A DNA stretch of 12,011 nucleotides. Source: JAJYVT01 sp036796435. GTDB taxonomy: Bacteria > Actinomycetota > Acidimicrobiia > Acidimicrobiales > RAAP-2. Positions 5,630 to 12,011 of this stretch are shown piece by piece. Position 1 is the stretch's first letter; every line of letters starts with the position of its first letter. The position numbers were made by a program, and so were the translations under genes. Where the stretch lies: positions 1 to 12,011 of the forward strand of contig DAIRCY010000072.1 of NCBI GenBank assembly GCA_036796435.1, in the 5' to 3' direction. The notes under the pieces are model-generated. The model had not been told where the DNA came from and searched no databases. It saw nothing but the letters and a program-made list of their open reading frames with translations.

Positions 5630-6577
5630 GTGATCACGGCGCTGGCAGGAGGGGTCGGGGCCGCCCGCATGCTCAGCGGGCTGGCCGCCGCGACCGATCC
5701 CGCCGGCATCGTCGCAGTCGTCAACACGGGCGACGACACACTGATGCACGGCCTGCACATCAGCCCGGACCTGGACACCGTCGTCTACACGCTCGCGGGG
5801 AAGATCAACCCTGAGACCGGTTGGGGGCTGACCGGCGAGACCTGGTCGGCGATGGAACAGCTCCGCGCCTACAGCAACGGCCGGCTCGGGTGGTTCAACC
5901 TCGGCGATCAGGACCTCGGAACCCACCTCTACCGGACCTCCCGGCTCGAGGAGGGGGCGACCCTCTCTCAGGTCACTGCGGAGATCGCGGCCCGCTGGGG
6001 AGTGCAGGTCCGGGTCCTGCCCATGACCGACAGCCGCGTGGAGACCCGTGTGCTCGTGAAGTCCGACGGCGGCACGACCGAGGACATCGCTTTCCAGGAG
6101 TACTTCGTCGGGCGGCGCCACGACGTGGAGGTGGCCGGCGTGCAGTTCAGGGGGGTCGACCAGGCCGTCGCGGCCCCCGGCGTGATAGAGGCGATCGAGG
6201 AGGCCGACGCCGTGGTCATCTGCCCGTCCAACCCGATCGTGTCGATCGGTCCGGTTCTCCGGACCGGGGGGATCGCCGACGCGGTCTCGGCCCGGCGGGA
6301 CACGAGCGTGGCCGTCTCGCCGATCGTCGCCGGCCGCGCCTTGAAAGGCCCGGCCGACAGGATGCTCGCGGAGCTGGGGCACGAGCCTTCCGTGGTCGGA
6401 GTAGCGCGCATGTGGGCGCCCTACGCGTCGTCGCTCGTGATCGACGAGGCGGACGCGGACCTGGCAGGCGACGTGGAAGCGGCCGGCATGCGCGCGGTCG
6501 TAGCGCCCACCGTTATGAGCGGGCCGGCCGAGGCGAGGGCGCTCGCCGAGACCGTTCTCGCATCGGTACGCCGGTGA
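5630..6577 (+). CDS. fbiA: F420 biosynthesis phospholactate/phosphoenolpyruvate transferase (FbiA/CofD)
   Basis: A 315-residue cytoplasmic enzyme of the CofD family, normal length. It joins the deazaflavin Fo to the activated three-carbon unit carried on GDP; in actinobacteria this is reported to be enolpyruvyl-diphosphoguanosine, giving dehydro-F420-0. Family signatures are the N-terminal GGVGAARML (7-15), VVNTGDDTLMHGLHISPDLD (30-49, metal and nucleotide site), GWGLTGET (64-71) and LGWFNLGDQDLGTHLYRT (86-103). A late CPSNPIVSIGPVL segment near 203-215 also fits CofD. The GTG start puts the glycine motif at residue 7 as usual, and no in-frame start lies further upstream before the divergent gene. 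It overlaps the next gene by 4 nt (GTGA), so FbiA and CofE are probably translationally coupled. FbiC and FbiD, also needed for F420, are not in the window. Confidence 0.95.
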   Translation: MITALAGGVGAARMLSGLAAATDPAGIVAVVNTGDDTLMHGLHISPDLDTVVYTLAGKINPETGWGLTGETWSAMEQLRAYSNGRLGWFNLGDQDLGTHLYRTSRLEEGATLSQVTAEIAARWGVQVRVLPMTDSRVETRVLVKSDGGTTEDIAFQEYFVGRRHDVEVAGVQFRGVDQAVAAPGVIEAIEEADAVVICPSNPIVSIGPVLRTGGIADAVSARRDTSVAVSPIVAGRALKGPADRMLAELGHEPSVVGVARMWAPYASSLVIDEADADLAGDVEAAGMRAVVAPTVMSGPAEARALAETVLASVRR

Positions 6578-7284
6578 GCCCCCCGCCGGCGGCGCTGTCG
6601 GTCCTGCCGGTCACCGGGATGCCCGAGGTCCGCCCCGGTGACGAGCTCGCGGAGCTGATAGCCGCCGCCGCCACACTGCGCTCGGGCGACGTGGTCGTGG
6701 TTACGCAGAAGATCGTCTCGAAGGCGGAGGGGCGCCTGGTGGAGGTGGACCCCGAAGACCCGCTCTCGCACAAGGAGCTGGTGATGAGCGAGGCGGTCCG
6801 GGTCCTGCGCCGGCGTGGCGACCTGCTCGTCACCGAGACGCGCCACGGGTTCGTTTGCGCCAACTCCGGTGTGGACCTGTCGAACGTAGAGCGGGGCTGG
6901 GCCGCGCTCCTCCCCCTTGATGCAGACCGCTCGGCGCGCAGGATCCGCGACGGCCTGCGGGCCCGCGCCGGCGTGGCGGTCGGCGTGATCGTGTCGGACA
7001 CGTTCGGGCGGACGTGGCGTCGGGGTCTCACCGACGTGGCGATCGGAACCGCGGGTGTCGCCGCGGTGGTGGACCTGCGCGGGACCCAGGACGCGCTCGG
7101 CCGCGACCTCGCCGTCACCGAGGTCTGCGTCGCCGACGAAATCGCCGGGGCGGCGGAGCTGGTCATGGGGAAGTCGTCCGGGGTGCCGGTCGCCGTCGTG
7201 CGCGGGGTGGACCCGTCGTGGTTGCGCGAGTCGTCGATCCGCGAGGAGGTCGTGCGGCCGTACGGCGAGGACCTGTTCAGGTAG
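6574..7284 (+). CDS. cofE: Coenzyme F420-0:L-glutamate ligase, stand-alone CofE type
   Basis: A 236-residue protein starting at the GTG within the GTGA overlap with fbiA. CofE adds gamma-linked glutamates to F420-0 using GTP. Motifs in order are SGDVVVVTQKIVSKAEG (37-53), LLVTETRHGFVCANSGVDLS (84-103), LPLDADRSARRIR (113-125), VSDTFGRTWRRGLTDVAIG (140-158) and ADEIAGAAELVMGK (187-200). All are characteristic of the family. The length matches archaeal CofE. It corresponds only to the N-terminal half of mycobacterial FbiB (about 448 residues), whose C-terminal FMN-dependent domain reduces dehydro-F420-0; that domain is absent here and the gene ends cleanly in TAG. The reading frame stays open far upstream, but that part is a shadow of fbiA. 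The convergent epimerase gene ends only 8 bp downstream. Confidence 0.94.
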   Translation: MSPPPAALSVLPVTGMPEVRPGDELAELIAAAATLRSGDVVVVTQKIVSKAEGRLVEVDPEDPLSHKELVMSEAVRVLRRRGDLLVTETRHGFVCANSGVDLSNVERGWAALLPLDADRSARRIRDGLRARAGVAVGVIVSDTFGRTWRRGLTDVAIGTAGVAAVVDLRGTQDALGRDLAVTEVCVADEIAGAAELVMGKSSGVPVAVVRGVDPSWLRESSIREEVVRPYGEDLFR

Positions 7285-7292
7285 GCGGGCGC

Positions 7293-8243
7293 TCAGCCTC
7301 TTTTGCTTCTGAACCAGTCGATGACGGCGGCGGCGCCGTCCTCGAGCGACGTCCAGGGTTCCCACCCCAGATGGATGCGCGCCCTGCCGGGGTCGAGACA
7401 GTTGCGCTGAAGCTCGCCTGCCCGGGGCGGCGCTGTGACCGCCGGCCGGTCGACACCCGCCCGCGCGGCGAGGGTCCGGTAGAGGTCGTTCACGCTGGTC
7501 TCCTCGCCGGTGCCGATGTTCAGCACCAGGCCGCCGCCGCGCTCGGCGGCCCTCGCGAAGGCGTCGACGACGTCGTCGACGTACACGAAGTCCCGCGTCT
7601 GCTTCCCGTCTCCGTAGATGGTGCACGGCTGCCCTTCGAGCAACCGGCCGGCGAAGATGGCGACCACGCCCGCTTCGCCGTGGGGGTCCTGCCGGGGACC
7701 GTAGACGTTGGCGAGCGCCAGGGATGTGAACTCGAGGCTGTGGAGCTCCCGGTAGGCGTTCAGGTAGTCGCTCACCACCTTCTTGGCGACGCCGTACGGC
7801 GAGAGCGGGTTCTGCGGGTGCGACTCCTTGACCGGCAGGTCCGCCGGGGCGGGGTCACCGTAGATTGTCCCCCCGCTCGAGGCGAAGACCACCTTGTGGG
7901 CGCCGCTCGACCGCGCACCTTCGAGCACCCTCAGCGATCCCATCACGTTCACGTCCGCGTCGAAGAGCGGGTCGGCGACCGACACCCGGACGTCTGCCTG
8001 CGCCGCGAGGTGGAACACCACGTCAGGGCGACACCTGTTCATGAGCTCGGCCAGGTCGGGGGACCTGATGTCGATCTGGTGGAAGGTCATCCGGCCTTCC
8101 TTGCTGCGCCTCGCGTCCGCGAGATTGGCCAGCGACCCCGTCGAGAGGTTGTCGACGACGTCCACCGAGTTGCCCTCAGCCAGCAACCTGTCAACGAGGG
8201 TGGAGCCGATGAACCCGGCGCCGCCCGTCACGAGTGCCTTCAC
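7293..8243 (-). CDS. NAD-dependent epimerase/dehydratase, UDP-glucose 4-epimerase-like
   Basis: A 316-residue extended SDR. The NAD site is VTGGAGFIGSTLVDRLL (5-21), with VVDNLSTG at 29-36 after the second strand. The active site has ASSGGTIYG at about 121-129 and Y150/K154 in SPYGVAKK. ANVYGPRQDPHGEAGVVAIF (178-197) and TRDFVYVDDV (216-225) follow the GalE-like pattern. It likely inverts C4 of a UDP-sugar (glucose/galactose, N-acetyl forms, or the glucuronate/xylose made by its operon partners). The sequence does not decide which. The start is GTG at 8243, with GGAGG 4 nt upstream, inside a GTGA overlap with the nucleotidyltransferase gene. It is the last gene of the six-gene minus-strand operon. 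Family sure; substrate open. Confidence 0.87.
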   Translation of the reverse strand: MKALVTGGAGFIGSTLVDRLLAEGNSVDVVDNLSTGSLANLADARRSKEGRMTFHQIDIRSPDLAELMNRCRPDVVFHLAAQADVRVSVADPLFDADVNVMGSLRVLEGARSSGAHKVVFASSGGTIYGDPAPADLPVKESHPQNPLSPYGVAKKVVSDYLNAYRELHSLEFTSLALANVYGPRQDPHGEAGVVAIFAGRLLEGQPCTIYGDGKQTRDFVYVDDVVDAFARAAERGGGLVLNIGTGEETSVNDLYRTLAARAGVDRPAVTAPPRAGELQRNCLDPGRARIHLGWEPWTSLEDGAAAVIDWFRSKRG

Positions 8244-9220
8244 GGCGCCTCCGGTACCCGCGCCGACCGGAGCACAGCCCCTGCGGCGACGGTCTGGTCG
8301 TCTCCCACCACCGTCAGCTCCGAGATCTCCGCGCCGTCCTCGACCCGCGCCCCCCGCCCGACGATCGAGGAGCGAACCTCCGCTCCCTTGCCGATCCACG
8401 CGCCGCCGAACACGACGGAGCCGAGGATCGTCGCCCCGTCTCCTATGACGACGCCCTCGCCGATCACGCTGGTCTCCACCGTGGAACCGGCGCCGGGCGG
8501 GGACGACGCGGGAGGCGGCCCGGCGTAGCGGAGGTTCGCGGCGAGGTAGGTGGCCGGGGTGCCGGCGTCGACCCAGTCCGCGTCCGACGCGAGGGCGAAG
8601 AGCCGGCGGTCATCGACGAGCGCCGGGAAGGTCTCGCGTTCAATGGAAACCTTGCAGCCCTGGGGGATGCGTTCGAGGACGGACGGCTCGAGCACGTAGG
8701 TGCCGGCGTTGATCAGGTTCGTGGGTGCCTCGTCGCGAGGAGGCTTTTCTATGAAGGCCACCACCCGGCCCTCGTCGTCGGTGGGCACCACCCCGAATCG
8801 CGATGGGTCCTCGACGGGTGTCAGCGCGATCGTCGCCTCGGCGTTGCGGTCCCTGTGGAAGCGGATGAGTTCCCCGACGTCGAGGTCGGTCAGCACGTCG
8901 CCGTTGACCACCAGGAACGTTTCTTGGATCCCCGCGTCGCGCGCGGCGAAGGAGATGGCGCCGGCGGTGTCGAGAGGCTCGGGCTCGACCGCGTAGTGCA
9001 GCGCCACGCCGGCGCACCTGCCGTCCGGGTACGCCTCGAGGAACGCGTCGGGCTGGTACCCGAGCGAGAGGACCACGTCGTCGATGCCGTGGCGGGACAG
9101 GCCGTCTAGCACCCGCTCGATCATCGCTCGCCCTCCCACCGGGAGCATCTGCTTGGGGGTGGTCAGCGTGAGGGGCCTCAGCCTGGTGCCCTCGCCGCCG
9201 ACGAGGACGACAGCCCTCAC
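8240..9220 (-). CDS. NDP-sugar nucleotidyltransferase, mannose-1-phosphate guanylyltransferase-like
   Basis: A 326-residue protein with two parts. Residues 1 to about 235 form the nucleotidyltransferase domain: VVLVGGEGTRLRPLT (4-18), PKQMLPVGG (22-30), VVNGDVLTD (104-112) with the metal Asp, and VAFIEKPPRDE (154-164). NAGTYVLEP (171-179) closes the active site. Residues about 250-320 show hexapeptide repeats (VIGEGVVIGDGATILGSVVF, IVGRGARVEDGAEI) of a left-handed beta helix. It joins an NTP with a sugar 1-phosphate. Actinobacterial homologues beside fbiAB and wbbL are annotated as GDP-mannose pyrophosphorylase, but glucose-1-phosphate thymidylyl- or uridylyltransferase remains possible. The start is GTG at 9220. 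It shares GTGA overlaps with both neighbouring genes (9217-9220 and 8240-8243), so it is probably translationally coupled. Confidence 0.87.
   Translation of the reverse strand: MRAVVLVGGEGTRLRPLTLTTPKQMLPVGGRAMIERVLDGLSRHGIDDVVLSLGYQPDAFLEAYPDGRCAGVALHYAVEPEPLDTAGAISFAARDAGIQETFLVVNGDVLTDLDVGELIRFHRDRNAEATIALTPVEDPSRFGVVPTDDEGRVVAFIEKPPRDEAPTNLINAGTYVLEPSVLERIPQGCKVSIERETFPALVDDRRLFALASDADWVDAGTPATYLAANLRYAGPPPASSPPGAGSTVETSVIGEGVVIGDGATILGSVVFGGAWIGKGAEVRSSIVGRGARVEDGAEISELTVVGDDQTVAAGAVLRSARVPEAP
8248..8252 (-). promoter_or_regulatory. Ribosome binding site GGAGG for the GalE-like gene
   Basis: On the minus strand GGAGG ends 4 nt before the GTG at 8243. It lies inside the coding region of the preceding gene and fixes the epimerase start, ruling out a longer upstream in-frame extension. 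Confidence 0.7.
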
Positions 9221-9933
9221 TTCGTCGAGGAGCCCGTGGACGGAGTCGAAGACGAAGACGAAGACGTCTGCTGGTTGAGCGCTGCGCCTACGTCCGCGGG
9301 AGGCGGCGGGATCTTCGAGGCATCCGACGACGGGACGAAGGCGATGGTCAGGAGCTGACCGTCCTTCAGCGGGACGTCACCGGGGGCGAGCTTTGGCAGC
9401 TGGCCCCTGGCCCCGTTGTAGAGCTTTCCGACGGTGTCTCCGACGAAGCCGAACTCCTTCACGTAGACGTGGCCCGGCTTGCCCTCGCAGGTGTTGCCGT
9501 CCTGGTAGAGCTTCCCGCCCGGGAGCTGCAGCTCCGCCGCGTTGAGCTTGATGTTGGCGGCGGAGGCGAACTTGCCGAGCGTGGCGTTCTTGCCCGCAGC
9601 GGCCTTGACCTTGGGGGCGATGAGGATGATCCCCGGCGTCTTGGTGGTGATCCCCTGCGGATCACCGGCGTGGCTGACGGCGGTGAGGAACTTGCCGCAG
9701 GCGTAGACGGCGTACCCCTCGTGCCAGGTCGTGCCGACCGTGGGGGCGGTCTGGCCCTGCTTGTTGATCTGCGACAGCCGGCGGTCGCGGCTGGTGATGG
9801 TGCCCACGATGCCCAGCACCGCGATCAGGCCGATGACGCCGAAGTACGTCCACGGGGTGTGTCCCCGGTAGGTCCGGCCGCCGCCGGTACCTGCAGCGCG
9901 TGCGACCTTCTTGTTCGAAGAAGCCTTGCCCAT
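9217..9933 (-). CDS. Uncharacterised single-pass membrane or exported protein
   Basis: A 238-residue protein of a family I cannot name. The N-terminus is short and very basic (MGKASSNKKVARAA). One hydrophobic helix, WTYFGVIGLIAVLGIVGTI, follows at about 28-46, and then basic residues RDRR at 49-52. The rest lacks further membrane segments and is probably outside the cytoplasm. The globular part has GTTWHEGYAVYACGKFL (67-83), a GKPGHVYVKEFGF stretch at 151-163 and only two cysteines (79 and 149), which could form a disulfide. The end (about 222-238) is a Ser/Thr-rich low-complexity tail. The ATG at 9933 lies 8 nt after the GT2 stop, and its stop overlaps the nucleotidyltransferase start. Its place in the sugar operon suggests a role in assembling or anchoring the surface glycan, but the sequence gives no enzymatic motif. 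The gene is clearly real; its function is unknown. Confidence 0.78.
   Translation of the reverse strand: MGKASSNKKVARAAGTGGGRTYRGHTPWTYFGVIGLIAVLGIVGTITSRDRRLSQINKQGQTAPTVGTTWHEGYAVYACGKFLTAVSHAGDPQGITTKTPGIILIAPKVKAAAGKNATLGKFASAANIKLNAAELQLPGGKLYQDGNTCEGKPGHVYVKEFGFVGDTVGKLYNGARGQLPKLAPGDVPLKDGQLLTIAFVPSSDASKIPPPPADVGAALNQQTSSSSSSTPSTGSSTK
9247..9266 (+). repeat. Short hexanucleotide tandem repeat (CGAAGA, about 3.3 copies)
   Basis: CGAAGA is repeated without error from 9247 to 9266. On the minus strand it encodes alternating TCT/TCG codons for the poly-serine run in the C-terminal tail of the membrane protein. Changes of whole repeat units keep the frame, so length variation would only alter the serine tail. 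Confidence 0.75.
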
Positions 9934-9941
9934 AGCCTGGG

Positions 9942-10862
9942 TCAGGGTAGCGGTCGCGGCGGGGGGCCACCTGTCGCCGGCTCGGCGGGCCGCGAAATGC
10001 TCGCCGGGGCGAAGCGGTGCCACAGGGCGGCCGCGGCCAGCCTGACCAGCAGCCCTACCGCCACGACGGGCAGGAGCGCCCGCCCCGAGCCGGTGGTCGT
10101 CGAGACCGCGAAACGCCACATGGAGCGGTGGTGGGCGGCGAGCATCCTGTATGGGTGGCGGTCCGCGGACACGCCCTGCACGTGGACTACCTCCGCTCGA
10201 GGCTCGTACCCCACCTCCCAACCCCGGTTGCGCGCCCGCCAGCACAGGTCCACGTCCTCCATGTACATGAAGTAGGCCGGGTCGAAGCCGCCGACCTGAT
10301 CCCATACCTGGCGGCGCACCAAGAAGCACGCACCGGAAACCCAGTCGACCCTTCCGGGCCGGCTGTGGTCCCAGTCGAGCAGTCGGTACCGCCGGGTGAA
10401 CCTGTTCCTCGGCATGACCATCCCGAGCAGCCCGTGCCCGAGGGCGTCCACCATGTTCGGGAACGTCCGGGCCGACGGGTACACGGTGCCGTCGGGGTTC
10501 AGGATCTTCGGGCCGACTATCCCGAGGCGCTCGTCTCGGTCCATGGCGGCCACCAGCCGCTCGACCGCCGCGTCGCAGAACTCCACGTCGGGATTCGTCA
10601 CCAGCAGCAAGTCCGCACCGGACGTCTCCTCGCTGGCGGCGCCCAGGTTGGCCGCCCGCCCGTAACCGAGGTTTGCCCCGGTCTGGAGCCACCGGGCTCC
10701 GTTGCGCTCTGCCACCCCGCGTGAATCGTCGCGGGAGGCGTTGTCGACGACGACGGCCGTCTTTATCCCTTCACTCCTGAGGGATGCCAGGCAGCTCTCG
10801 AGGTGCCGAGCGGCGTTGTAGTTGACCACGACAGCCGCCACCCGCTCGCTGGGCCCGCTCAC
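9942..10862 (-). CDS. Family 2 glycosyltransferase, WbbL (rhamnosyltransferase)-like
   Basis: A 306-residue GT2 enzyme. Motifs are VVVNYNAARHLESCL (11-25), VVVDNASRDDS (37-47, nucleotide-binding Asp), GANLGYGRAANLG (63-75) and LLVTNPDVEF (86-95, the DxD-like site). DWVSGACFLVRR at about 173-184 and FMYMEDVDLCWR at about 198-209 carry the catalytic ED. These are typical of the WbbL / rhamnosyltransferase branch. In mycobacteria WbbL adds L-rhamnose to the decaprenyl-diphosphate-GlcNAc linker of the cell wall, and its gene is next to the same kind of pyrophosphorylase. A hydrophobic stretch near 263-282 may dock it to the membrane; the end is Pro-rich. It starts at GTG 10862, overlapping the upstream gene by GTGA. 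No dTDP-rhamnose genes are in the window, so rhamnose as donor is inferred from similarity only. Confidence 0.88.
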   Translation of the reverse strand: MSGPSERVAAVVVNYNAARHLESCLASLRSEGIKTAVVVDNASRDDSRGVAERNGARWLQTGANLGYGRAANLGAASEETSGADLLLVTNPDVEFCDAAVERLVAAMDRDERLGIVGPKILNPDGTVYPSARTFPNMVDALGHGLLGMVMPRNRFTRRYRLLDWDHSRPGRVDWVSGACFLVRRQVWDQVGGFDPAYFMYMEDVDLCWRARNRGWEVGYEPRAEVVHVQGVSADRHPYRMLAAHHRSMWRFAVSTTTGSGRALLPVVAVGLLVRLAAAALWHRFAPASISRPAEPATGGPPPRPLP

Positions 10863-11797
10863 CTCTCTGCGGTGGAGCGGAACCAGTCGATCGTTCTCGC
10901 CAGGCCGTCACGCAGCTGAGTCGTCGGCTCCCATCCCAGGCGTGTCCGAGCGACCGTCAGGTCGGGCCTGCGCTGCATCGGGTCGTCGGCGGGCAGCGGC
11001 AGGTGGGAGATCTCCGACGGCGAGCCGCACAACTCGATGATCAGCGACGCGATCTCCGCGATGGTGCGCTCGTCGTCGTTGCCGATGTTCACCGGCGTCC
11101 CGACGTCGGACTCGAGCAGGGCGATCAGGCCGCCGACCTCGTCCTCGACGAAGCACAGGCTGCGTGTCTGGGTGCCGTCGCCGTACACCGTCAGCGGTTC
11201 GCCTCGCAGGGCCTGGGTCACGAAGTTGGAGACCACCCGGCCGTCGTCGTGGCGCATACCCGGCCCGTACGTGTTGAAGATGCGCGCGATGCGCACGTCC
11301 GCACCGAACCTGCGGTGGTAGGCCATGGTGACGGCCTCCCCGAAGCGCTTCGCCTCGTCGTACACCGACCGCGGCCCGACGGGGTTCACGTTCCCCCAGT
11401 AGGTCTCGGGCTGCGGGTGCACGGCCGGGTCCCCGTACACCTCGCTCGTGGATGCCTGGAGGAACCGCGCGCCGGTCCGCACGCACAGCTCGAGCAGGTT
11501 CACCACGCCGCGGCTGCCGACATCGAGGATCTCGAGCGACAGTGGCCCGAAGTCCGCCGGCGACGCCGGGCATGCCAGGTTGACCACGGCGTCGACGGCG
11601 CCCACGGCGAGCTCCCCCACCGAGGAGATGTCCGCCTCCACGAAACTGAAACCCTTGCGATCCTCGAGGTCCTTCACGTGGCTGATCGAACCGGTGACGA
11701 GGTTGTCCACGCAGATGACCTCGTCACCGCGGTCGAGCAGCCGGGCACACATCGACCGGCCGATGAAGCCGGCGCCGCCGGCGACGAGCACGCGCAC
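10859..11797 (-). CDS. uxs: UDP-glucuronate decarboxylase (UDP-xylose synthase)
   Basis: A 312-residue extended SDR. Motifs are VAGGAGFIGRSMCARLL (5-21), NLACPASPADFG (73-84), ASTSEVYGDPAVHPQPE (115-131), YWGNVNPVGPRSVYDEAKRF (133-152, with Y146/K150) and ARIFNTYGPGMRHDDGRVVS (171-190). TVYGDGTQTRS (203-213) follows. The STSEVYGDP, YWG-VNP-GPR and RIFNT-GP--DGRVVSNF blocks match UDP-xylose synthase closely. It converts UDP-glucuronate to UDP-xylose with bound NAD. The preceding gene is UDP-glucose dehydrogenase, which makes its substrate, so the assignment is doubly supported. One deviation: after ACPASP the segment reads ADFGPLSLEILDVGS, where typical Uxs proteins have an NP--T-KTN-type stretch. 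The start is GTG at 11797, directly abutting the TAG of ugd; no ribosome binding site is visible, so reinitiation is likely. Confidence 0.88.
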   Translation of the reverse strand: MRVLVAGGAGFIGRSMCARLLDRGDEVICVDNLVTGSISHVKDLEDRKGFSFVEADISSVGELAVGAVDAVVNLACPASPADFGPLSLEILDVGSRGVVNLLELCVRTGARFLQASTSEVYGDPAVHPQPETYWGNVNPVGPRSVYDEAKRFGEAVTMAYHRRFGADVRIARIFNTYGPGMRHDDGRVVSNFVTQALRGEPLTVYGDGTQTRSLCFVEDEVGGLIALLESDVGTPVNIGNDDERTIAEIASLIIELCGSPSEISHLPLPADDPMQRRPDLTVARTRLGWEPTTQLRDGLARTIDWFRSTAER

Positions 11798-12011
11798 CTA
11801 CGACCGGCCCATGCCCGTGTAGCTGCAGCCGGCGGCGCGCGCCGAGACCGGGTCGAGCATGTTGCGGGTGTCGACGATGGCCGGATGCTCCATCGCCGCG
11901 GCCACCTTCTTCAAGTCGAGCAGGCGGAACTCCGGCCACTCGGTCAGCACGACCAGGGCATGCGCCCCCTCGGTCGCCGCGTACGGATCGTCGTGGATTT
12001 CGAGATCCAGC
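11798..12011 (-). CDS. ugd: UDP-glucose 6-dehydrogenase, C-terminal part (runs off right edge)
   Basis: The last 70 codons plus TAG of a gene that enters from the right edge. The visible protein contains ATEGAHALVVLTEWPEFRLL, then MEHPAIVDTRNMLD and a final YTGMGRS. The ALVVLTEWPEFR and IVDTRN-LD blocks are hallmarks of the C-terminal UDP-binding domain of the UDP-glucose/GDP-mannose dehydrogenase family. The TEW form and the following Uxs gene favour UDP-glucose dehydrogenase, which oxidises UDP-glucose to UDP-glucuronate with two NAD. The N-terminal NAD domain and the catalytic cysteine are outside the window. It is the most upstream operon gene visible. Confidence 0.88.
   Translation of the reverse strand, partial: LDLEIHDDPYAATEGAHALVVLTEWPEFRLLDLKKVAAAMEHPAIVDTRNMLDPVSARAAGCSYTGMGRS

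Noticed and set aside
5821..6573. Open frame upstream of cofE
   Set aside because: It is a Gly/Arg/Asp-rich shadow of fbiA in another frame. The CofE fold begins just after the GTG at 6574.
7283..7310. Possible terminator after cofE (AGGC/GCCT followed by CTTTTGCTTCT)
   Set aside because: The stem is only 4 bp with a large loop; too weak to call, although the 8-bp convergent gap would need some termination signal.
7014..8528. Long plus-strand open frame of about 500 codons
   Set aside because: It runs across cofE and antisense to two well-supported genes, is low complexity, and has no recognisable domain.
9934..10692. Upstream in-frame extension of the membrane-protein gene
   Set aside because: This part is a frame-shifted shadow of the WbbL-like GT2. 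The ATG at 9933 precedes a normal basic-plus-hydrophobic N-terminus.

Overview
The window is GC-rich, almost entirely coding DNA that looks like an actinobacterial chromosome. Three things support this: at least nine of thirteen genes start with GTG, the F420-cofactor genes fbiA (cofD) and cofE are present, and those genes sit beside a sugar nucleotidyltransferase and a WbbL-like glycosyltransferase. In mycobacteria fbiA-fbiB also lie next to a GDP-mannose pyrophosphorylase gene and wbbL. A lineage such as Acidimicrobiia would fit, but that is an inference; no rRNA or other marker is present to test it.

Layout. Positions 1-661 (minus) hold the N-terminal 220 residues of a family 2 glycosyltransferase (GT2) that runs off the left edge. 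Positions 662-878 are a short divergent intergenic region with an AT-rich promoter and a tandem TGCTTGCAA repeat, driving a 130-residue phasin/HBHA-like helical protein (879-1271, plus). A strong hairpin at 1303-1330 follows; it lies inside the last codons of the convergent gene. Positions 1300-3356 (minus) are a two-gene unit: a GT4-type glycosyltransferase followed by a GDP-6-deoxy-4-keto-mannose reductase-like enzyme. A second GT4 gene (3331-4542, plus) starts head-to-head with it, with overlapping 5' ends, and ends tail-to-tail inside a third GT4 gene (4481-5572, minus). From a 57-bp divergent gap the F420 pair fbiA-cofE (5630-7284, plus) reads rightward. Positions 7293-12011 (minus) are a six-gene operon read right to left: UDP-glucose 6-dehydrogenase (3' part), UDP-glucuronate decarboxylase, WbbL-like GT2, an unrecognised exported or membrane-anchored protein, a nucleotidyltransferase, and a GalE-like epimerase.

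How the genes work together. Most of the window supplies activated sugars and transfers them. Ugd plus Uxs should give UDP-glucuronate and then UDP-xylose. The pyrophosphorylase should give an NDP-hexose (probably GDP-mannose), and the reductase should give GDP-D-rhamnose if a GDP-mannose 4,6-dehydratase exists elsewhere. The five glycosyltransferases would build a cell-surface glycan. The F420 genes are a metabolic insertion in this locus. CofE here is a stand-alone ligase without the C-terminal flavin domain of mycobacterial FbiB.

I do not see a clear novel defence, mobile or RNA system: no CRISPR array, transposase, tRNA or rRNA was recognised. The most interesting points are organisational: a tight convergent/divergent packing of three GT4 genes, a pair of apparently leaderless divergent promoters, the repeat-bearing promoter of the phasin-like gene, and an uncharacterised exported protein inside the sugar operon.
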